A stretch of 64,000 nucleotides of DNA from Chloroflexota bacterium. GTDB lineage: Bacteria > Chloroflexota > Anaerolineae > JAAYZQ01. The notes below the pieces were generated by a model. It did no database searches, was not told where the DNA came from, and saw nothing but the letters and a program-made list of their open reading frames with translations. The DNA lies in NCBI GenBank assembly GCA_018606645.1, contig JAGVRI010000001.1, positions 138,926 to 202,925 of the forward strand, written 5' to 3'. A program made the translations under genes and the position numbers. Shown piece by piece: positions 51,709 to 60,662 of this stretch (positions are counted from its first letter, which is position 1; every line of letters starts with the position of its first letter).

Positions 51709-52992
51709 ATGCGTATCTATCTGGGGAGTCTCGGCTGCAAACTGAACCAAAGCGAGATGGATGCGCTCGCCATTCAACTGGCGCAGACCGGGCATCAAAT
51801 TGTGGGGCAGCCAAGCGAAGCTGAGCTGTGCGTCCTGAACACATGCGCCGTCACCCATGTGGCGGCCCAGAAATCGCGCCAGGCACTCCGTCGGCTCCAC
51901 CGGGAAAACCCGTCTGCCCGGCTGGTGGTCGCCGGATGTTACGCCGAACTGGCCCCGGACGAGGTCCGGGGTCTGCCTGGCGTGGAATGGGTGGTCGGCA
52001 ACCAGGCCAAAGAATCCCTGGCAGAGCGGATCAGGAATCTGGAGTCCGGGTCGGGCTCCCCTCCGGCCCCCGGCGCCTTCTCAGCGCTGCCTCATCTCCG
52101 CACCCGCGCCCTGGTCAAAATCCAGGACGGCTGTGATAATGCCTGCGCCTACTGTGTGATCCGTCTTGCGCGAGGGCCACAGCGTAGCCGTCCGGCCGAT
52201 CAGGTCCTGGACGAAGTGCGGAGGCGATTGGCCGCCGGCTATCAAGAGATCGTGTTGACCGGGGTACATATCGGGGCGTACGGTGCCGATCGAGAGGGGC
52301 GTTCGTCAGGCCTCGACCTGTGGGGGTTAGTTATGCGCATCCTGACCGAAACGGACGTCCCCCGCCTGCGCCTGTCTTCCATCGAACCGTGGGACTTGAC
52401 GGAGCGGGCGTTTTCCTGTTGGAGCGATGCCCGGTTATGCCGGCACCTTCACCTGCCCTTGCAGAGCGGTTGCACGGCCACGTTGCGGCGCATGGCCCGC
52501 CGCTACAGCGCCGCCGAATTTGCGGCGCTGGTCTCGGCGGCGCGCGCGGCCATTCCCGGCCTGGCGGTGACCACCGATGTCATTGTCGGCTTTCCTGGGG
52601 AGACGGAGGAAGAGTTTGCCGAGAGCCTTCATTTTGTTGAGGCGCTGGGCTTTGCGCGGGTGCACGTCTTCCCCTACTCTCCCCGGCCCGGCACCCCCGC
52701 CGCCGAGATGCCCCACCAGGTCCCGGCCCCGGTCAAGGCCGAGCGGGCTCGAGCGATGCAGAGCGTCGCGCTCGCCGCAGCGGGGGCCTTTGCCCGCCAG
52801 TTTGTCGGTCAAACGGTACAGGTCCTGTGGGAATCGGCCTCCCTGACCGAAGCTGGCCCCCTCTGGAAGGGGTTGACCGACAACTACCTGCGCGTCTATG
52901 CGGTCCACCCCGTAAACTTGAGGAACACCTTCACCCCGGTCCGATTGGTGGCCGTGACCCAGGGCGGCCTTCAGGGGGAAATCATCGCCTGA
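51709..52992 (+). CDS. mtaB: tRNA t6A37 methylthiotransferase MtaB-like
   Basis: A radical SAM methylthiotransferase of 427 residues that converts t6A37 to ms2t6A37 in tRNAs. The N-terminal MTTase domain has Cys in IYLGSLGCKLNQSEMDAL, VLNTCAVTHVAAQKSRQ and VVAGCYAEL for one [4Fe-4S] cluster, and the radical SAM domain has CDNACAYCVI (CxxxCxxC). A TRAM-like domain ends the protein. KCNQ-type GCKLNQSE is characteristic of the MtaB/CDKAL1 branch rather than MiaB. It follows ruvA by 85 bp. Confidence 0.92.
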   Translation: MRIYLGSLGCKLNQSEMDALAIQLAQTGHQIVGQPSEAELCVLNTCAVTHVAAQKSRQALRRLHRENPSARLVVAGCYAELAPDEVRGLPGVEWVVGNQAKESLAERIRNLESGSGSPPAPGAFSALPHLRTRALVKIQDGCDNACAYCVIRLARGPQRSRPADQVLDEVRRRLAAGYQEIVLTGVHIGAYGADREGRSSGLDLWGLVMRILTETDVPRLRLSSIEPWDLTERAFSCWSDARLCRHLHLPLQSGCTATLRRMARRYSAAEFAALVSAARAAIPGLAVTTDVIVGFPGETEEEFAESLHFVEALGFARVHVFPYSPRPGTPAAEMPHQVPAPVKAERARAMQSVALAAAGAFARQFVGQTVQVLWESASLTEAGPLWKGLTDNYLRVYAVHPVNLRNTFTPVRLVAVTQGGLQGEIIA

Positions 52993-53004
52993 GCAACTCA
53001 CAGA

Positions 53005-53042
53005 GACGAAAAACGGGGGATGGGCCTCCGCCCATCCCCCGT
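53005..53042 (-). terminator. rho-independent terminator of the SWIM gene
   Basis: A perfect 13-bp stem (arms 53013-53025 and 53030-53042, ACGGGGGATGGGC type) with a 4-nt loop is followed on the minus strand by TTTTTCGTC. It also lies after the convergent mtaB and may serve both. Confidence 0.85.
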
Positions 53043-53058
53043 CTGTCGAACGACCTTC

Positions 53059-53325
53059 TTATGTCCAGGATGGGGACGCTTCGGAGGCGGTTGCCGCCAC
53101 CGGCAGCATCACCCCTAACACCCGCTCGATGGCCATGGTATGGCTACATATTCCCCGGGCGGCAAAGAAATTGCAGGTGCACTGCCAGACACCCTGGTCA
53201 TAGGAAACTGTGTGTTGGCTGTTAGTCCCCTGAAATGTGAGCCGGAACTGCTCAAAACGGATTCGCTCCGGCTCCTCGGCGTAGCGCTTGGCCTTCTGGA
53301 TTTTGCCAATCATCCCTGAGTCCAT
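53059..53325 (-). CDS. SWIM zinc-finger protein
   Basis: The 88-residue protein contains the SWIM motif C-x-C-x(n)-C-x-H as CTCNFFAARGICSHTMAIE, after a beta strand segment (HTVSYDQGVWQC). SWIM domains bind zinc and mediate DNA or protein contact. The protein is a stand-alone domain, without the usual helicase or transposase fusion, and its partner is unknown. The ATG is about 12 bases after AGGAGGG; an ATG 12 bases further in is also possible. Confidence 0.8.
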   Translation of the reverse strand: MDSGMIGKIQKAKRYAEEPERIRFEQFRLTFQGTNSQHTVSYDQGVWQCTCNFFAARGICSHTMAIERVLGVMLPVAATASEASPSWT

Positions 53326-53376
53326 TTCGTTCCATACCCTCCTTTTAAAGGTTCACCGCCCTGGTCCGGTGTTCAG

Positions 53377-53416
53377 AAAACAAAAGGACGCCAGGCCAAC
53401 GACAACCCCGGCGTCC
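53377..53416 (-). terminator. terminator of the one-carbon operon
   Basis: GGACGCC and GGCGTCC arms (53386-53392, 53410-53416) around a 17-nt loop are followed on the minus strand by TTTTGTTTTC. It is about 280 bp after the last gene (HdrD-like), with a palindromic repeat between. The rest of the 370-bp gap 53326-53695 contains no gene that I can see. Confidence 0.6.
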
Positions 53417-53593
53417 AACCACTCTGAGTTCAAAACGCGTCTTGTAGCGCGAATCAAAAGCCTCCCTCCTCAGTTGGGCCATGATCAGTATACCCTACTT
53501 GGGCCGATTTGTCAATCCGTGATTTTGGCCACTCCGGCATCACTAGCCCGCGGATAGGAAGTTCTTTGGCTGGAGCCTCGATGCCGGGGCGAA

Positions 53594-53639
53594 GGGAGTG
53601 GAGCCTTCAGGCGGTCCTCCGGCCGAAGCCTCGACTCCC
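53594..53639. repeat. family 1 palindromic repeat, best copy
   Basis: GGAGTGGAGCCTTCAGGCGG (53595-53614), loop TCCT, CCGGCCGAAGCCTCGACTCC (53619-53638). Related fragments flank it (TGGAGCCTCGATGCCGG upstream; GGGAGCGGAGTTTGAGGC downstream). Confidence 0.85.
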
Positions 53640-53695
53640 CGGCGGCGGGAGCGGAGTTTGAGGCAGGACTTTTGGCGATCCTTGCGCGTCGCTGC

Positions 53696-54868
53696 CTAGA
53701 GGAATTGGGCGACAAACTCTGAAATATCGTACATCCCGATATCCAGGTTCCTGGCTCGGATTGCCTCCGACATTTGAAGCCGGCACGTCACGCAAGAGCT
53801 GACCAAAACGCTTGCCCCGGCATGGATCGCCTGGTGGATGCGCCTCTCGGCAATGTCTAGGGACAGGTCCGGATGGGTGGCCTTCAGCAGCCCGCCGCCG
53901 CCGCAACATCCACTCTGACCACGGTTCTCCGGCATCTCGATCAGTTCAACCCCTGGCAAGCTGCTCAGAACATAGCGAGGCTCGTCATAGATGCCACAAT
54001 GTCGGCCGGTCTCACATGGATCATGGTAGGTGATGGTGACTTCTCTGGGTTGGCTGAACTGGAGCCGGCCCTCATCAATGAGCCGGGACAGCAATTGGGA
54101 AAAGTGGAGGACCTCAATCCCTATCTCTTCCCCCAGTAACCGGGGATACTCATTCTTGAAGGCTCGATAACATCCGGAGCAACTGGTCACCAGTTGCCGG
54201 ACCTGGAGCTGGCGCAGTTTCTCCAGATTGTGCCGCGCCAGCTCGATCGCTTCCGCATGCGCCCCGACGAAAAAGAGCGGATTGCCACAGCACCACTCAT
54301 CCGGCCCCAGGATCGTATAGTCCACCTGGGCCGAGTCAAGGATGGCGACGGTAGATTCCGGGATGCCGGCGATCCTGCCGGTAAAGGCAGCGACGCATCC
54401 CACAAAATAGGCTACGTCCGCCATCTGGTTGACCTTGGGGAGAACCTGCTCCTCGATCATCATCGCCCACACCGTTCGCCTGGAGTTGGACATCGAGTAA
54501 AGATTGTACTGGCTGAGGATCGCCTCGCGGATCGCCTGGACCTCCTTCGGCCACAGCCCCCGCTGACCAAGATCGGCCCGGACAGCCTGCCAGAGTCGCA
54601 TCATGTCGATCTGAGTCTGGCATACCTCCTCGCAGCGGACGCATAGGGAACACTGAAAGATACGTTTTACAAACTCGTCGTCCATGCGGTTGCGCCGGGA
54701 AGGACGCTGCTGCAGAAGCCGCTTGATATAGTAGATCTTGCCCCTGGGCGAAGCCGATTCCCAGCCAAGCTGCTCGAACACCGGACAAACGGTGCGGCAG
54801 TTGCCACACTGAGTGCAAACCCACGGTTCGATCTCGACGTCCAATCTCTTGAGTTCAGGAATTTCCAT
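53696..54868 (-). CDS. HdrD/GlcF-like iron-sulfur protein with two CCG domains
   Basis: The 390-residue protein has two N-terminal [4Fe-4S] ferredoxin motifs (CTQCGNCRTVCP, CSLCVRCEEVCQ) and two complete CCG domains: C in YFVGC, then EWCCGNP and TSCSGCYRA; and C in YHDPCETG, then SGCCGGGG and SSCVTCRL. CCG domains bind non-cubane [4Fe-4S] clusters that reduce disulfides in heterodisulfide reductase, or act as electron carriers in glycolate and lactate oxidase (GlcF/LldE type). It is directly downstream of a GlcD-like flavoprotein, so the two likely form one oxidoreductase. The neighbouring lipoyl protein offers a disulfide substrate, which is my inference. Confidence 0.9.
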   Translation of the reverse strand: MEIPELKRLDVEIEPWVCTQCGNCRTVCPVFEQLGWESASPRGKIYYIKRLLQQRPSRRNRMDDEFVKRIFQCSLCVRCEEVCQTQIDMMRLWQAVRADLGQRGLWPKEVQAIREAILSQYNLYSMSNSRRTVWAMMIEEQVLPKVNQMADVAYFVGCVAAFTGRIAGIPESTVAILDSAQVDYTILGPDEWCCGNPLFFVGAHAEAIELARHNLEKLRQLQVRQLVTSCSGCYRAFKNEYPRLLGEEIGIEVLHFSQLLSRLIDEGRLQFSQPREVTITYHDPCETGRHCGIYDEPRYVLSSLPGVELIEMPENRGQSGCCGGGGLLKATHPDLSLDIAERRIHQAIHAGASVLVSSCVTCRLQMSEAIRARNLDIGMYDISEFVAQFL

Positions 54869-54879
54869 GGCCGGGCCTC

Positions 54880-56397
54880 CTACAGGAATCGGCACGCAAG
54901 GCTCAGAATATTCATCAAGGTAGCATACAATGGCATGGGAATCGGTATTCCAAAACGGGTGTCTGCCCGGAAAAACTTGCCCGGGTTCATGATCCCATTG
55001 GGGTCCAGCCTCTTCTTCACCCTCTTCAGTTCCTGGAGGTCTTTTCTGCCAAATCGCCGTCTGACATAAACGGCATCCCATAAGCCCAGCCCATATGGCT
55101 TCCCGCCATGGGTCAGGCCGATATGGACGATGTCCCGAATGACGGCTAGCCTGGTCATGTAGCGGAGGGCCTTTCTTTCATCGGCCAGGTACAGGGCCAA
55201 CACCACGGCCCACCCCTTGGAGACGACATGGGCCTCGGTTCCGATCTCCAGGTGGTATTTCTCCTGGAGGGACCGGATTTCGCTGAGGACGGGTCCCAGT
55301 TGATCTAACGGTACGATCGTCTCCCCGCCGAGGAGGGTCGGTCCCAGTCGACCGATCCTCATCGGGTAGTATCGTTCCTCCCACTCAGCCTCGGCGAGGC
55401 TTTCAGCGATCGGCTCCAACCCATGTTGGCTGACGATCTGATCAAAGGCAGCCGTGGCGGCCCTCACCTCCTTGGCAGAGCCATCAAACACTGCCAGGAC
55501 CAGGTTCTTATCCTCTGCGTCCACGCCTCTCAACTTGCGCCTGAGCGCCATTAGGCCCGAATCGAGGACCTTGACACAATAGGGGACCTCTCTCATTCCG
55601 GTGAGTTCGCCGACGAGGTCCGCCAGGTCCTGGAGCCGGGTCGCACAGACCCCGCGGACGGCCGTCCTGTCGGGGTGCTTCCGGATCCGTAGTTTCACCC
55701 GGGTGATCACACCAAACTGGCCCTCGGTTCCGAGGAACCACTCCATTTTGGGATTGGCTGTGCCCTTGGAAACCGATCGGATTTCACTGCGGGGATCATG
55801 GTTATACAATCCGGTGAACAGGGAGCGGCGGGGGAGTTCATCGGTCCTGGACCCAGACGCCCCCGGCGTCACCACCTCCAACGCCTCGATCTGCTGACCG
55901 ATATGCCCGTACTTCAGCGAGCCGATACCGTAGCCGCCGGTGCTTACCCAGCCACCCACGGTGGAGGAAGGAGCGCTGGTCGGGTAGGAAAGAACGGTCA
56001 ATCCTTGTTCGAGGAGTTGCTCCATCAGATCTTGCCACACCACCCCGGCTTCCACCTCCACCCATAATTCGTCACGAGACACCTCTCGGATTCGATTGAG
56101 TTTGATCAGGTCGAGGACGATGCCACCCTTCACCGGGATGACGCCCCCTAAGGACCAGGACGCGGCAGCTCTGGGGATGACCGGGACCTTGGAGTCTGAA
56201 GCGAGGCAGAGGATGCGAGCCACTTCGTCGGCGCTTTCCGGTCGGACAATCACATCGGGGGTGGTCTTGAAGAATCGGGTCAGAAGCCCGGGAATGGGGG
56301 CGGCATCGTGGCCATAAAGCGTCCTCTCCAACGGGGAAGTGGAAATGTCGTTCTCCCCGACAATCTCCGACAACCGGGCAATGATGGTTGGGTCCAT
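54880..56397 (-). CDS. GlcD-like FAD-binding oxidoreductase
   Basis: The 505-residue protein belongs to the FAD-linked oxidase (VAO/PCMH) type: FAD-binding segment TTPDVIVRPESADEVARIL, RAAASWSLGGVIPVKGGIVLDL, GWVSTGGYGIGSLKYGHIGQQI, and the C-terminal substrate cap ending RLDPNGIMNPGKFF. Family members oxidise 2-hydroxy acids such as D-lactate or glycolate. Its pairing with a CCG-type Fe-S protein is typical of GlcD-GlcF. The substrate is unknown here. It starts at ATG three bases after the lipA stop. Confidence 0.9.
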   Translation of the reverse strand: MDPTIIARLSEIVGENDISTSPLERTLYGHDAAPIPGLLTRFFKTTPDVIVRPESADEVARILCLASDSKVPVIPRAAASWSLGGVIPVKGGIVLDLIKLNRIREVSRDELWVEVEAGVVWQDLMEQLLEQGLTVLSYPTSAPSSTVGGWVSTGGYGIGSLKYGHIGQQIEALEVVTPGASGSRTDELPRRSLFTGLYNHDPRSEIRSVSKGTANPKMEWFLGTEGQFGVITRVKLRIRKHPDRTAVRGVCATRLQDLADLVGELTGMREVPYCVKVLDSGLMALRRKLRGVDAEDKNLVLAVFDGSAKEVRAATAAFDQIVSQHGLEPIAESLAEAEWEERYYPMRIGRLGPTLLGGETIVPLDQLGPVLSEIRSLQEKYHLEIGTEAHVVSKGWAVVLALYLADERKALRYMTRLAVIRDIVHIGLTHGGKPYGLGLWDAVYVRRRFGRKDLQELKRVKKRLDPNGIMNPGKFFRADTRFGIPIPMPLYATLMNILSLACRFL

Positions 56398-56400
56398 CGA

Positions 56401-57264
56401 TCAAAACTCCTCCCTCCTCCTGAGAAGCTCGTCCGCTCGATAGGAACTGCGAACAAAGGGGCCTGAGGCGACGCCGCCGAATCCCAGCTTCCTCCCCTGC
56501 GCTGCCAGCTCCCCGAATTCGTCCGGGTGGATGAATCGGGTGACAGGGAGATGTTCGCTCGACGGGCTCAAATACTGACCCAAGGTCAATAGATCACAAT
56601 CTACCCGGCGGAGGTCCTTCATTACCTCCAGGACCTCCTCGTTGGTCTCGCCCAGTCCGAGCATCATCCCCGACTTGGTCCAGATCGCCTGGTTCAACTC
56701 CTTCACCGCCCTTAGGATTTCGAGGGAACGTTGATAATCCGCCCTAGGTCGGACCTGACCGTACAGGCGGGGGATCGTTTCCAGGTTATGATTGATGATA
56801 TCGGGTCTGGCTCTGACGACGACTTCGATCGCCGCTGGGGAGCCGCGGAAATCGGGGATCAACACCTCCACCGTGGCCTTTGGGTTGACCTCCCGGATGG
56901 CGGCGATGGTCCGGGCAAAGTGATCGGCTCCTCCATCAGGCAGGTCATCGCGGGTGACCGAGGTCACCACAACGTGGAGGAGTTGCAACTCTTGCGCCGC
57001 TGCGGCGATGCGGGCCGGTTCATCCGGATCCAGGGGCGTGGGCTTGCCCTTCTCCACAGCGCAAAAGCGGCAATTCCTGGTGCAGATATTGCCCATGATC
57101 ATGAAGGTAGCGGTCCTTCTGGAGAAGCACTCGCCCAAATTGGGACACAGGGCGCTTTGACACACGGTATGAAGCCTGAGTCGGGACAGGACCCGGCCGA
57201 CCTCGACCAGGCGCTCGCCCTGGGGCAGCGGTTTGATGAGCCAGTCAGGTTTCATCTTTTCCAT
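56401..57264 (-). CDS. lipA: lipoyl synthase
   Basis: Lipoyl synthase inserts two sulfur atoms into an octanoyl group on a carrier protein, using radical SAM chemistry. The 287-residue protein has the auxiliary cluster motif [12 protein letters not shown] (C-x4-C-x5-C), the radical SAM motif CTRNCRFC and the C-terminal RSSYRADE that supplies a Ser ligand. All three features are needed for activity, so it appears functional. It is embedded in the one-carbon cluster next to a GcvH-like protein, its probable substrate. No lipB or lplA gene is in the window. Confidence 0.96.
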   Translation of the reverse strand: MEKMKPDWLIKPLPQGERLVEVGRVLSRLRLHTVCQSALCPNLGECFSRRTATFMIMGNICTRNCRFCAVEKGKPTPLDPDEPARIAAAAQELQLLHVVVTSVTRDDLPDGGADHFARTIAAIREVNPKATVEVLIPDFRGSPAAIEVVVRARPDIINHNLETIPRLYGQVRPRADYQRSLEILRAVKELNQAIWTKSGMMLGLGETNEEVLEVMKDLRRVDCDLLTLGQYLSPSSEHLPVTRFIHPDEFGELAAQGRKLGFGGVASGPFVRSSYRADELLRRREEF

Positions 57265-57314
57265 GCATCCTGTCGAAGGTTTTGCTTTGCTCTCCCGTCA
57301 ATTTCCGGGATCGA

Positions 57315-59147
57315 TCACCCGTCGTCCCTCCAGTTGGCGGCCGGGGAAAGCCGAAGGGCATTGGCAAAGACGCGAGGATAGGCAGGGTACCCGGTCAATT
57401 CCAGATGGTTCACCTGCCGGGCGATCTCCTCTGCCATCTGGCGTTGCGTTTTGGAGATCAACGCCAGTTTCGCGCCAACCCCGGCTGCATTTCCCACCTG
57501 GGAGAATCGGTGCACCGGCAGTGGGGGTAGCATCCCGATGCGGATCGCGCTGGCCACGTTGATATAGGTGCCGAAAGCGCCGGCGATGATGACCCGATCA
57601 ATTTCGTGCCAGGGAATCTGGGCATTTTTCAGAAGAATGCTGATTCCTGAGGCAATGGCTCCTTTGGCCAGTTGGATTTCGCTGATATCCTTCTCGGTCA
57701 ACGTGATCTCTTTGCCGGTGCCGCTTTGATCGCGGGGGACCAGAAGGAACTCTTTGCCTCTTTCGGTGTGGCGCACCCCGGGGTGAGGCCGGAACTTGCC
57801 CATCTCATCGATGATCCCCGCCCTCAGGAGCTCGGCGATCGCATCCAGGACGCCCGAGCCGCACAAGCCGAGAGGAGGTTGGTCATCGATCGTCTCAACC
57901 GCCACCGAGTCGCCATCGATCCTGACCCGTTCGATGGCCCCCGCCACCGCTCGCATCCCGTCCTTGATGTGGGCTCCCTCGAAGGCCGGTCCGGAGGCGC
58001 AGGAACAGGAACGCAGTTGGCCGTTGACCGACAATGTGATCTCGGTATTCGTACCAATGTCGATGGCGATGGCGGGGGTGCGCATTTCATAAAGTCCGGT
58101 GGCCAGAAGTACGCCCACGTGATCAGCGCCCACAAAGCCGGCGATGTTGGGCAGGGTGTACAGATACGCGCCGGGGGAGACCGCCAGGCCGATATCCCTG
58201 GCTTTCGTAACCAACGAACCGGTGACGGCGGGCACGTATGGCGCCAGGATCAGCGGTCTCACCGGCAACCCGAGGAAGAGATGATGCATGGCTGTGTTCC
58301 CGACCAACACTACCTCCGCAATGCCTTCCGGAGCCAGCTCCCGCTCCGAGCACAACTCCCTGACAAGCCGGTTGAGACCGTCCACGACGGTCCGTTGTAA
58401 CGTCTCCCCGCCATGGTCAATGGCATACGAAATCCGGCTGACCACATCTTCGCCGTAGGCGATCTGGGGGTTCATCATCCCTTTGGCGGCCAGAACTTTC
58501 CCGGTTTCCAGGTCAGTTAGGTACGCGGCGATGCTGGTTGTTCCCAAGTCGACAGCCAGGCCCAACAGTCGATCCCCGACCCGTCCGGCTGTGACCACTT
58601 CAGTGCCGCGCAGAGCTATCCTGGCCTGCCAGTCGTCTTCTCGCAGAATCGTCGACAACTGGCGCTGAGCACCCAGATCGATCTGGATGTGCGGCAGGCC
58701 ACAGGTTTCGGCCAGATAGTCCGCGAGCCTGGCCTGATCCGAGCGGTTGTCGGTCTGGCTCGGAGGAGAGAGGCTCACGGTGATGGCCTGAATCACCGGA
58801 TCGACAACAGCGTCCCTTCCTTCACCGGACACCTGCAGCCGTTGTGAGACCAGGAGAGATTCGATTGGGATGTCAACCTGGATGTCTCCAACCACTCTGG
58901 TGAGGCAGGCCAACCGGTAGCCCTGCGCGATTTCTTCCGCACTGAGGGATCGTTTCTCCCGGTCATCGAGGGGAGAAACCTCGCCGGACAGGATGCGGAC
59001 CTTGCATTTGCCGCAGGTGCCCTTGCCGCCACACAGAGAGGCCAGACCGACTCCCTCCTTGCAGGCTACCTGGAATATCCTGGCCCCCCATTCGGCCTGG
59101 GTCCGCCTCCCGATGGGCTGGAAATCGATCCGGCAATTCCTACCCAC
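57315..59147 (-). CDS. reductive activator of corrinoid proteins (RACo/RamA type, DUF4445)
   Basis: The 610-residue protein has an N-terminal [2Fe-2S] ferredoxin domain (CGGKGTCGKCKVRI and a later Cys in YRLACLT), a linker, and a C-terminal ASKHA ATPase of the DUF4445 type (GLAVDLGTTSIAAYLTDLETG, VVLVGNTAMHHLFLG, IAIDIGTNTEITL, CSGSGVLDAIAELLRAG-type LCGSGVLDAI). Such proteins use ATP to drive reduction of inactive Co(II) corrinoid proteins to Co(I). Its partner is probably the corrinoid protein encoded about 3 kb upstream. The GTG start gives an early strand beginning GRNCRIDFQP. Confidence 0.93.
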   Translation of the reverse strand: MGRNCRIDFQPIGRRTQAEWGARIFQVACKEGVGLASLCGGKGTCGKCKVRILSGEVSPLDDREKRSLSAEEIAQGYRLACLTRVVGDIQVDIPIESLLVSQRLQVSGEGRDAVVDPVIQAITVSLSPPSQTDNRSDQARLADYLAETCGLPHIQIDLGAQRQLSTILREDDWQARIALRGTEVVTAGRVGDRLLGLAVDLGTTSIAAYLTDLETGKVLAAKGMMNPQIAYGEDVVSRISYAIDHGGETLQRTVVDGLNRLVRELCSERELAPEGIAEVVLVGNTAMHHLFLGLPVRPLILAPYVPAVTGSLVTKARDIGLAVSPGAYLYTLPNIAGFVGADHVGVLLATGLYEMRTPAIAIDIGTNTEITLSVNGQLRSCSCASGPAFEGAHIKDGMRAVAGAIERVRIDGDSVAVETIDDQPPLGLCGSGVLDAIAELLRAGIIDEMGKFRPHPGVRHTERGKEFLLVPRDQSGTGKEITLTEKDISEIQLAKGAIASGISILLKNAQIPWHEIDRVIIAGAFGTYINVASAIRIGMLPPLPVHRFSQVGNAAGVGAKLALISKTQRQMAEEIARQVNHLELTGYPAYPRVFANALRLSPAANWRDDG

Positions 59148-59192
59148 TGTGGTCCCCCAGATGCGAACTGAACCTCGGAGCCGGAAGGCGGC

Positions 59193-59654
59193 TCAGAGCT
59201 CTTGTTGAAGAGGTATGGTTGCTTCGACTCGCTCGGCGATCCACTGTTTGGTTCTGGCCTCCCCTCCTGGCAGGAGTTGCGGCAGTTCGCTCTCTGTTTC
59301 GGTAGTTCTCTCCAATTGAAGGAGCCATCCCTCCCCATAGGGGTCGTGCTCAAGAGCCATGGGGTTCCCGGCCAAAAGCTTTTCATTGACGGCCACCACC
59401 ATCCCGGAGACGGGAGCAATGATCTCCCACACCATCTTGGTCGTTTCCACCAACCCGATCAGGTCCCCTTTCTTCAGGTGGTGGCCGACCCGTGACTTGA
59501 TCCGAATGTAGAGCAGTTCTTTGACCGCTTTCACTCCCAGATCGGAGATGCCGAGGCGTAGCCTGTTGTCCGGTTCGATCTTGACCCAGAGCAATTCCGG
59601 CGTATACAAGAGGTCTTCCGGAAACGTGAGTTCTTTACCCCAGGTGTTTTTCAT
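59193..59654 (-). CDS. GcvH-like lipoyl-carrier protein
   Basis: The 153-residue protein has the glycine-cleavage H fold (TPELLWVKIEPDNRLRLGISDLG, then GLVETTKMVWEIIAPVSG). Lys73 in ETTKMVW is at the lipoylation site, where bacterial GcvH has ESVKAAS; the context is non-standard. A C-terminal extension of 35 residues exceeds usual GcvH. No gcvT or gcvP lies nearby; the neighbours are lipA, a corrinoid activator and a methyltransferase. The ATG has a strong GGAGG site. I infer a carrier for electrons or a one-carbon unit in this pathway rather than glycine cleavage. Confidence 0.88.
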   Translation of the reverse strand: MKNTWGKELTFPEDLLYTPELLWVKIEPDNRLRLGISDLGVKAVKELLYIRIKSRVGHHLKKGDLIGLVETTKMVWEIIAPVSGMVVAVNEKLLAGNPMALEHDPYGEGWLLQLERTTETESELPQLLPGGEARTKQWIAERVEATIPLQQEL

Positions 59655-59735
59655 TATGGTATCCTCCTTATCGCATTCTCGGTTATGCTGCAACGTCGTG
59701 GGCGGAGTGGTGGACCGTGACCGATGCCCCAACTC

Positions 59736-60635
59736 CTAAAATATCTTGTACAGAGGGTGCTCTGCACCGACCCGCACCCCAAGGTTCATGGCGCCGTAGG
59801 CCAGCATCGCATCCACGGCTGCACAGGCGGGATACACCCATGGTGCGTTTCGCGTCGGGCCGTAGAAGAGAAAATCTCCTCCCCAACAGAGCGGTAATCC
59901 AAAGACAAGGGCGGCGGTGGCTTCAAAGGCGGGGCTACCGCGCTCTGCCAGCCTTTTCCACAAGTATAGTGCGTTGGACGGGGCGCAGCCGCAGGGATAC
60001 CCCAAATGCTCTTTGACTTCCCAGATCGCCTGGGTGGACCAGCCGATGCTGGGAATATCCAACACCCCGACATCGATCAGGACGTTCTCCACCCCGGCAC
60101 TTTCGGCAGCGGGCAGCATCTTCTCCGCCAGGAGTTTCACCCGGTTCTTGGGCCTGAGAGCCTTGGTGGTTAAAGGCAGAACCACGACGTTCTTGATTCC
60201 GCACTCCTGGATGCAGGCCAGCTCTTCTTCACTATAGTGAGCCTCTAGAGAATTGTAGATCAGCCGGGGAACGATCTCGGTCCCGGCAAAGTGCCGGATG
60301 GCCTCCATGCGTGCCCTGGGAACCGGGGAATCAACCAGGATCGGCGAGGAATAATGGGCCGCGACCCACTCGATGTAGTTGATCATGGCCTGTCCGGTCT
60401 CACCGATGACGTCAATGATCCGCGGATTGCCGGTTTGGGCGGACAAGTCCTCTTCTTTGTCCAGCAGGGCTTTGGCTTTCCCCTTGTCGAATATTCCCTT
60501 CTCAGGGTCGCTCACAATCCGGTGACCGCGGAAAAACATGCTGCCGATCAGGACGGTGGGGTTTTCTCCGGGCCTCCCGCCCACGCGCACGCCATCAATA
60601 TCGCACACTTTTTGTACTTGAGTGAATTCAAACAA
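59736..60635 (-). CDS. MtrH-family methyltransferase (corrinoid to tetrahydrofolate or tetrahydromethanopterin)
   Basis: The 299-residue protein fits the MtrH family: VCDIDGVRVGGRPGENPTVLIGSMF, VSDPEKGIFDKGKA, and ILVDSPVPRARMEAI. MtrH catalyses methyl exchange between a tetrahydropterin and a corrinoid in methanogens, and bacterial relatives act in methylotrophic demethylation with tetrahydrofolate. The start is a TTG at 60635, six bases after a strong AAGGAGG, although another TTG in frame lies 18 bases upstream. It is between the URO-D methyltransferase and the lipoyl protein. Confidence 0.92.
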   Translation of the reverse strand: MFEFTQVQKVCDIDGVRVGGRPGENPTVLIGSMFFRGHRIVSDPEKGIFDKGKAKALLDKEEDLSAQTGNPRIIDVIGETGQAMINYIEWVAAHYSSPILVDSPVPRARMEAIRHFAGTEIVPRLIYNSLEAHYSEEELACIQECGIKNVVVLPLTTKALRPKNRVKLLAEKMLPAAESAGVENVLIDVGVLDIPSIGWSTQAIWEVKEHLGYPCGCAPSNALYLWKRLAERGSPAFEATAALVFGLPLCWGGDFLFYGPTRNAPWVYPACAAVDAMLAYGAMNLGVRVGAEHPLYKIF

Positions 60636-60662
60636 TGTGGGCCTCCTTTTCAATGTATGAGT

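Noticed and set aside
53696-59654. Interpretation as an sHdr sulfur-oxidation system
   Set aside because: A lipoyl carrier and a CCG protein are present, but the HdrA-, HdrB1/C1- and HdrB2/C2-type set that defines sHdr is not, and the other neighbours are methyltransferases.
59193-59654. Interpretation as part of a glycine cleavage operon
   Set aside because: No gcvT, gcvP or lpd gene is in the cluster, and the lipoylation context is non-standard.
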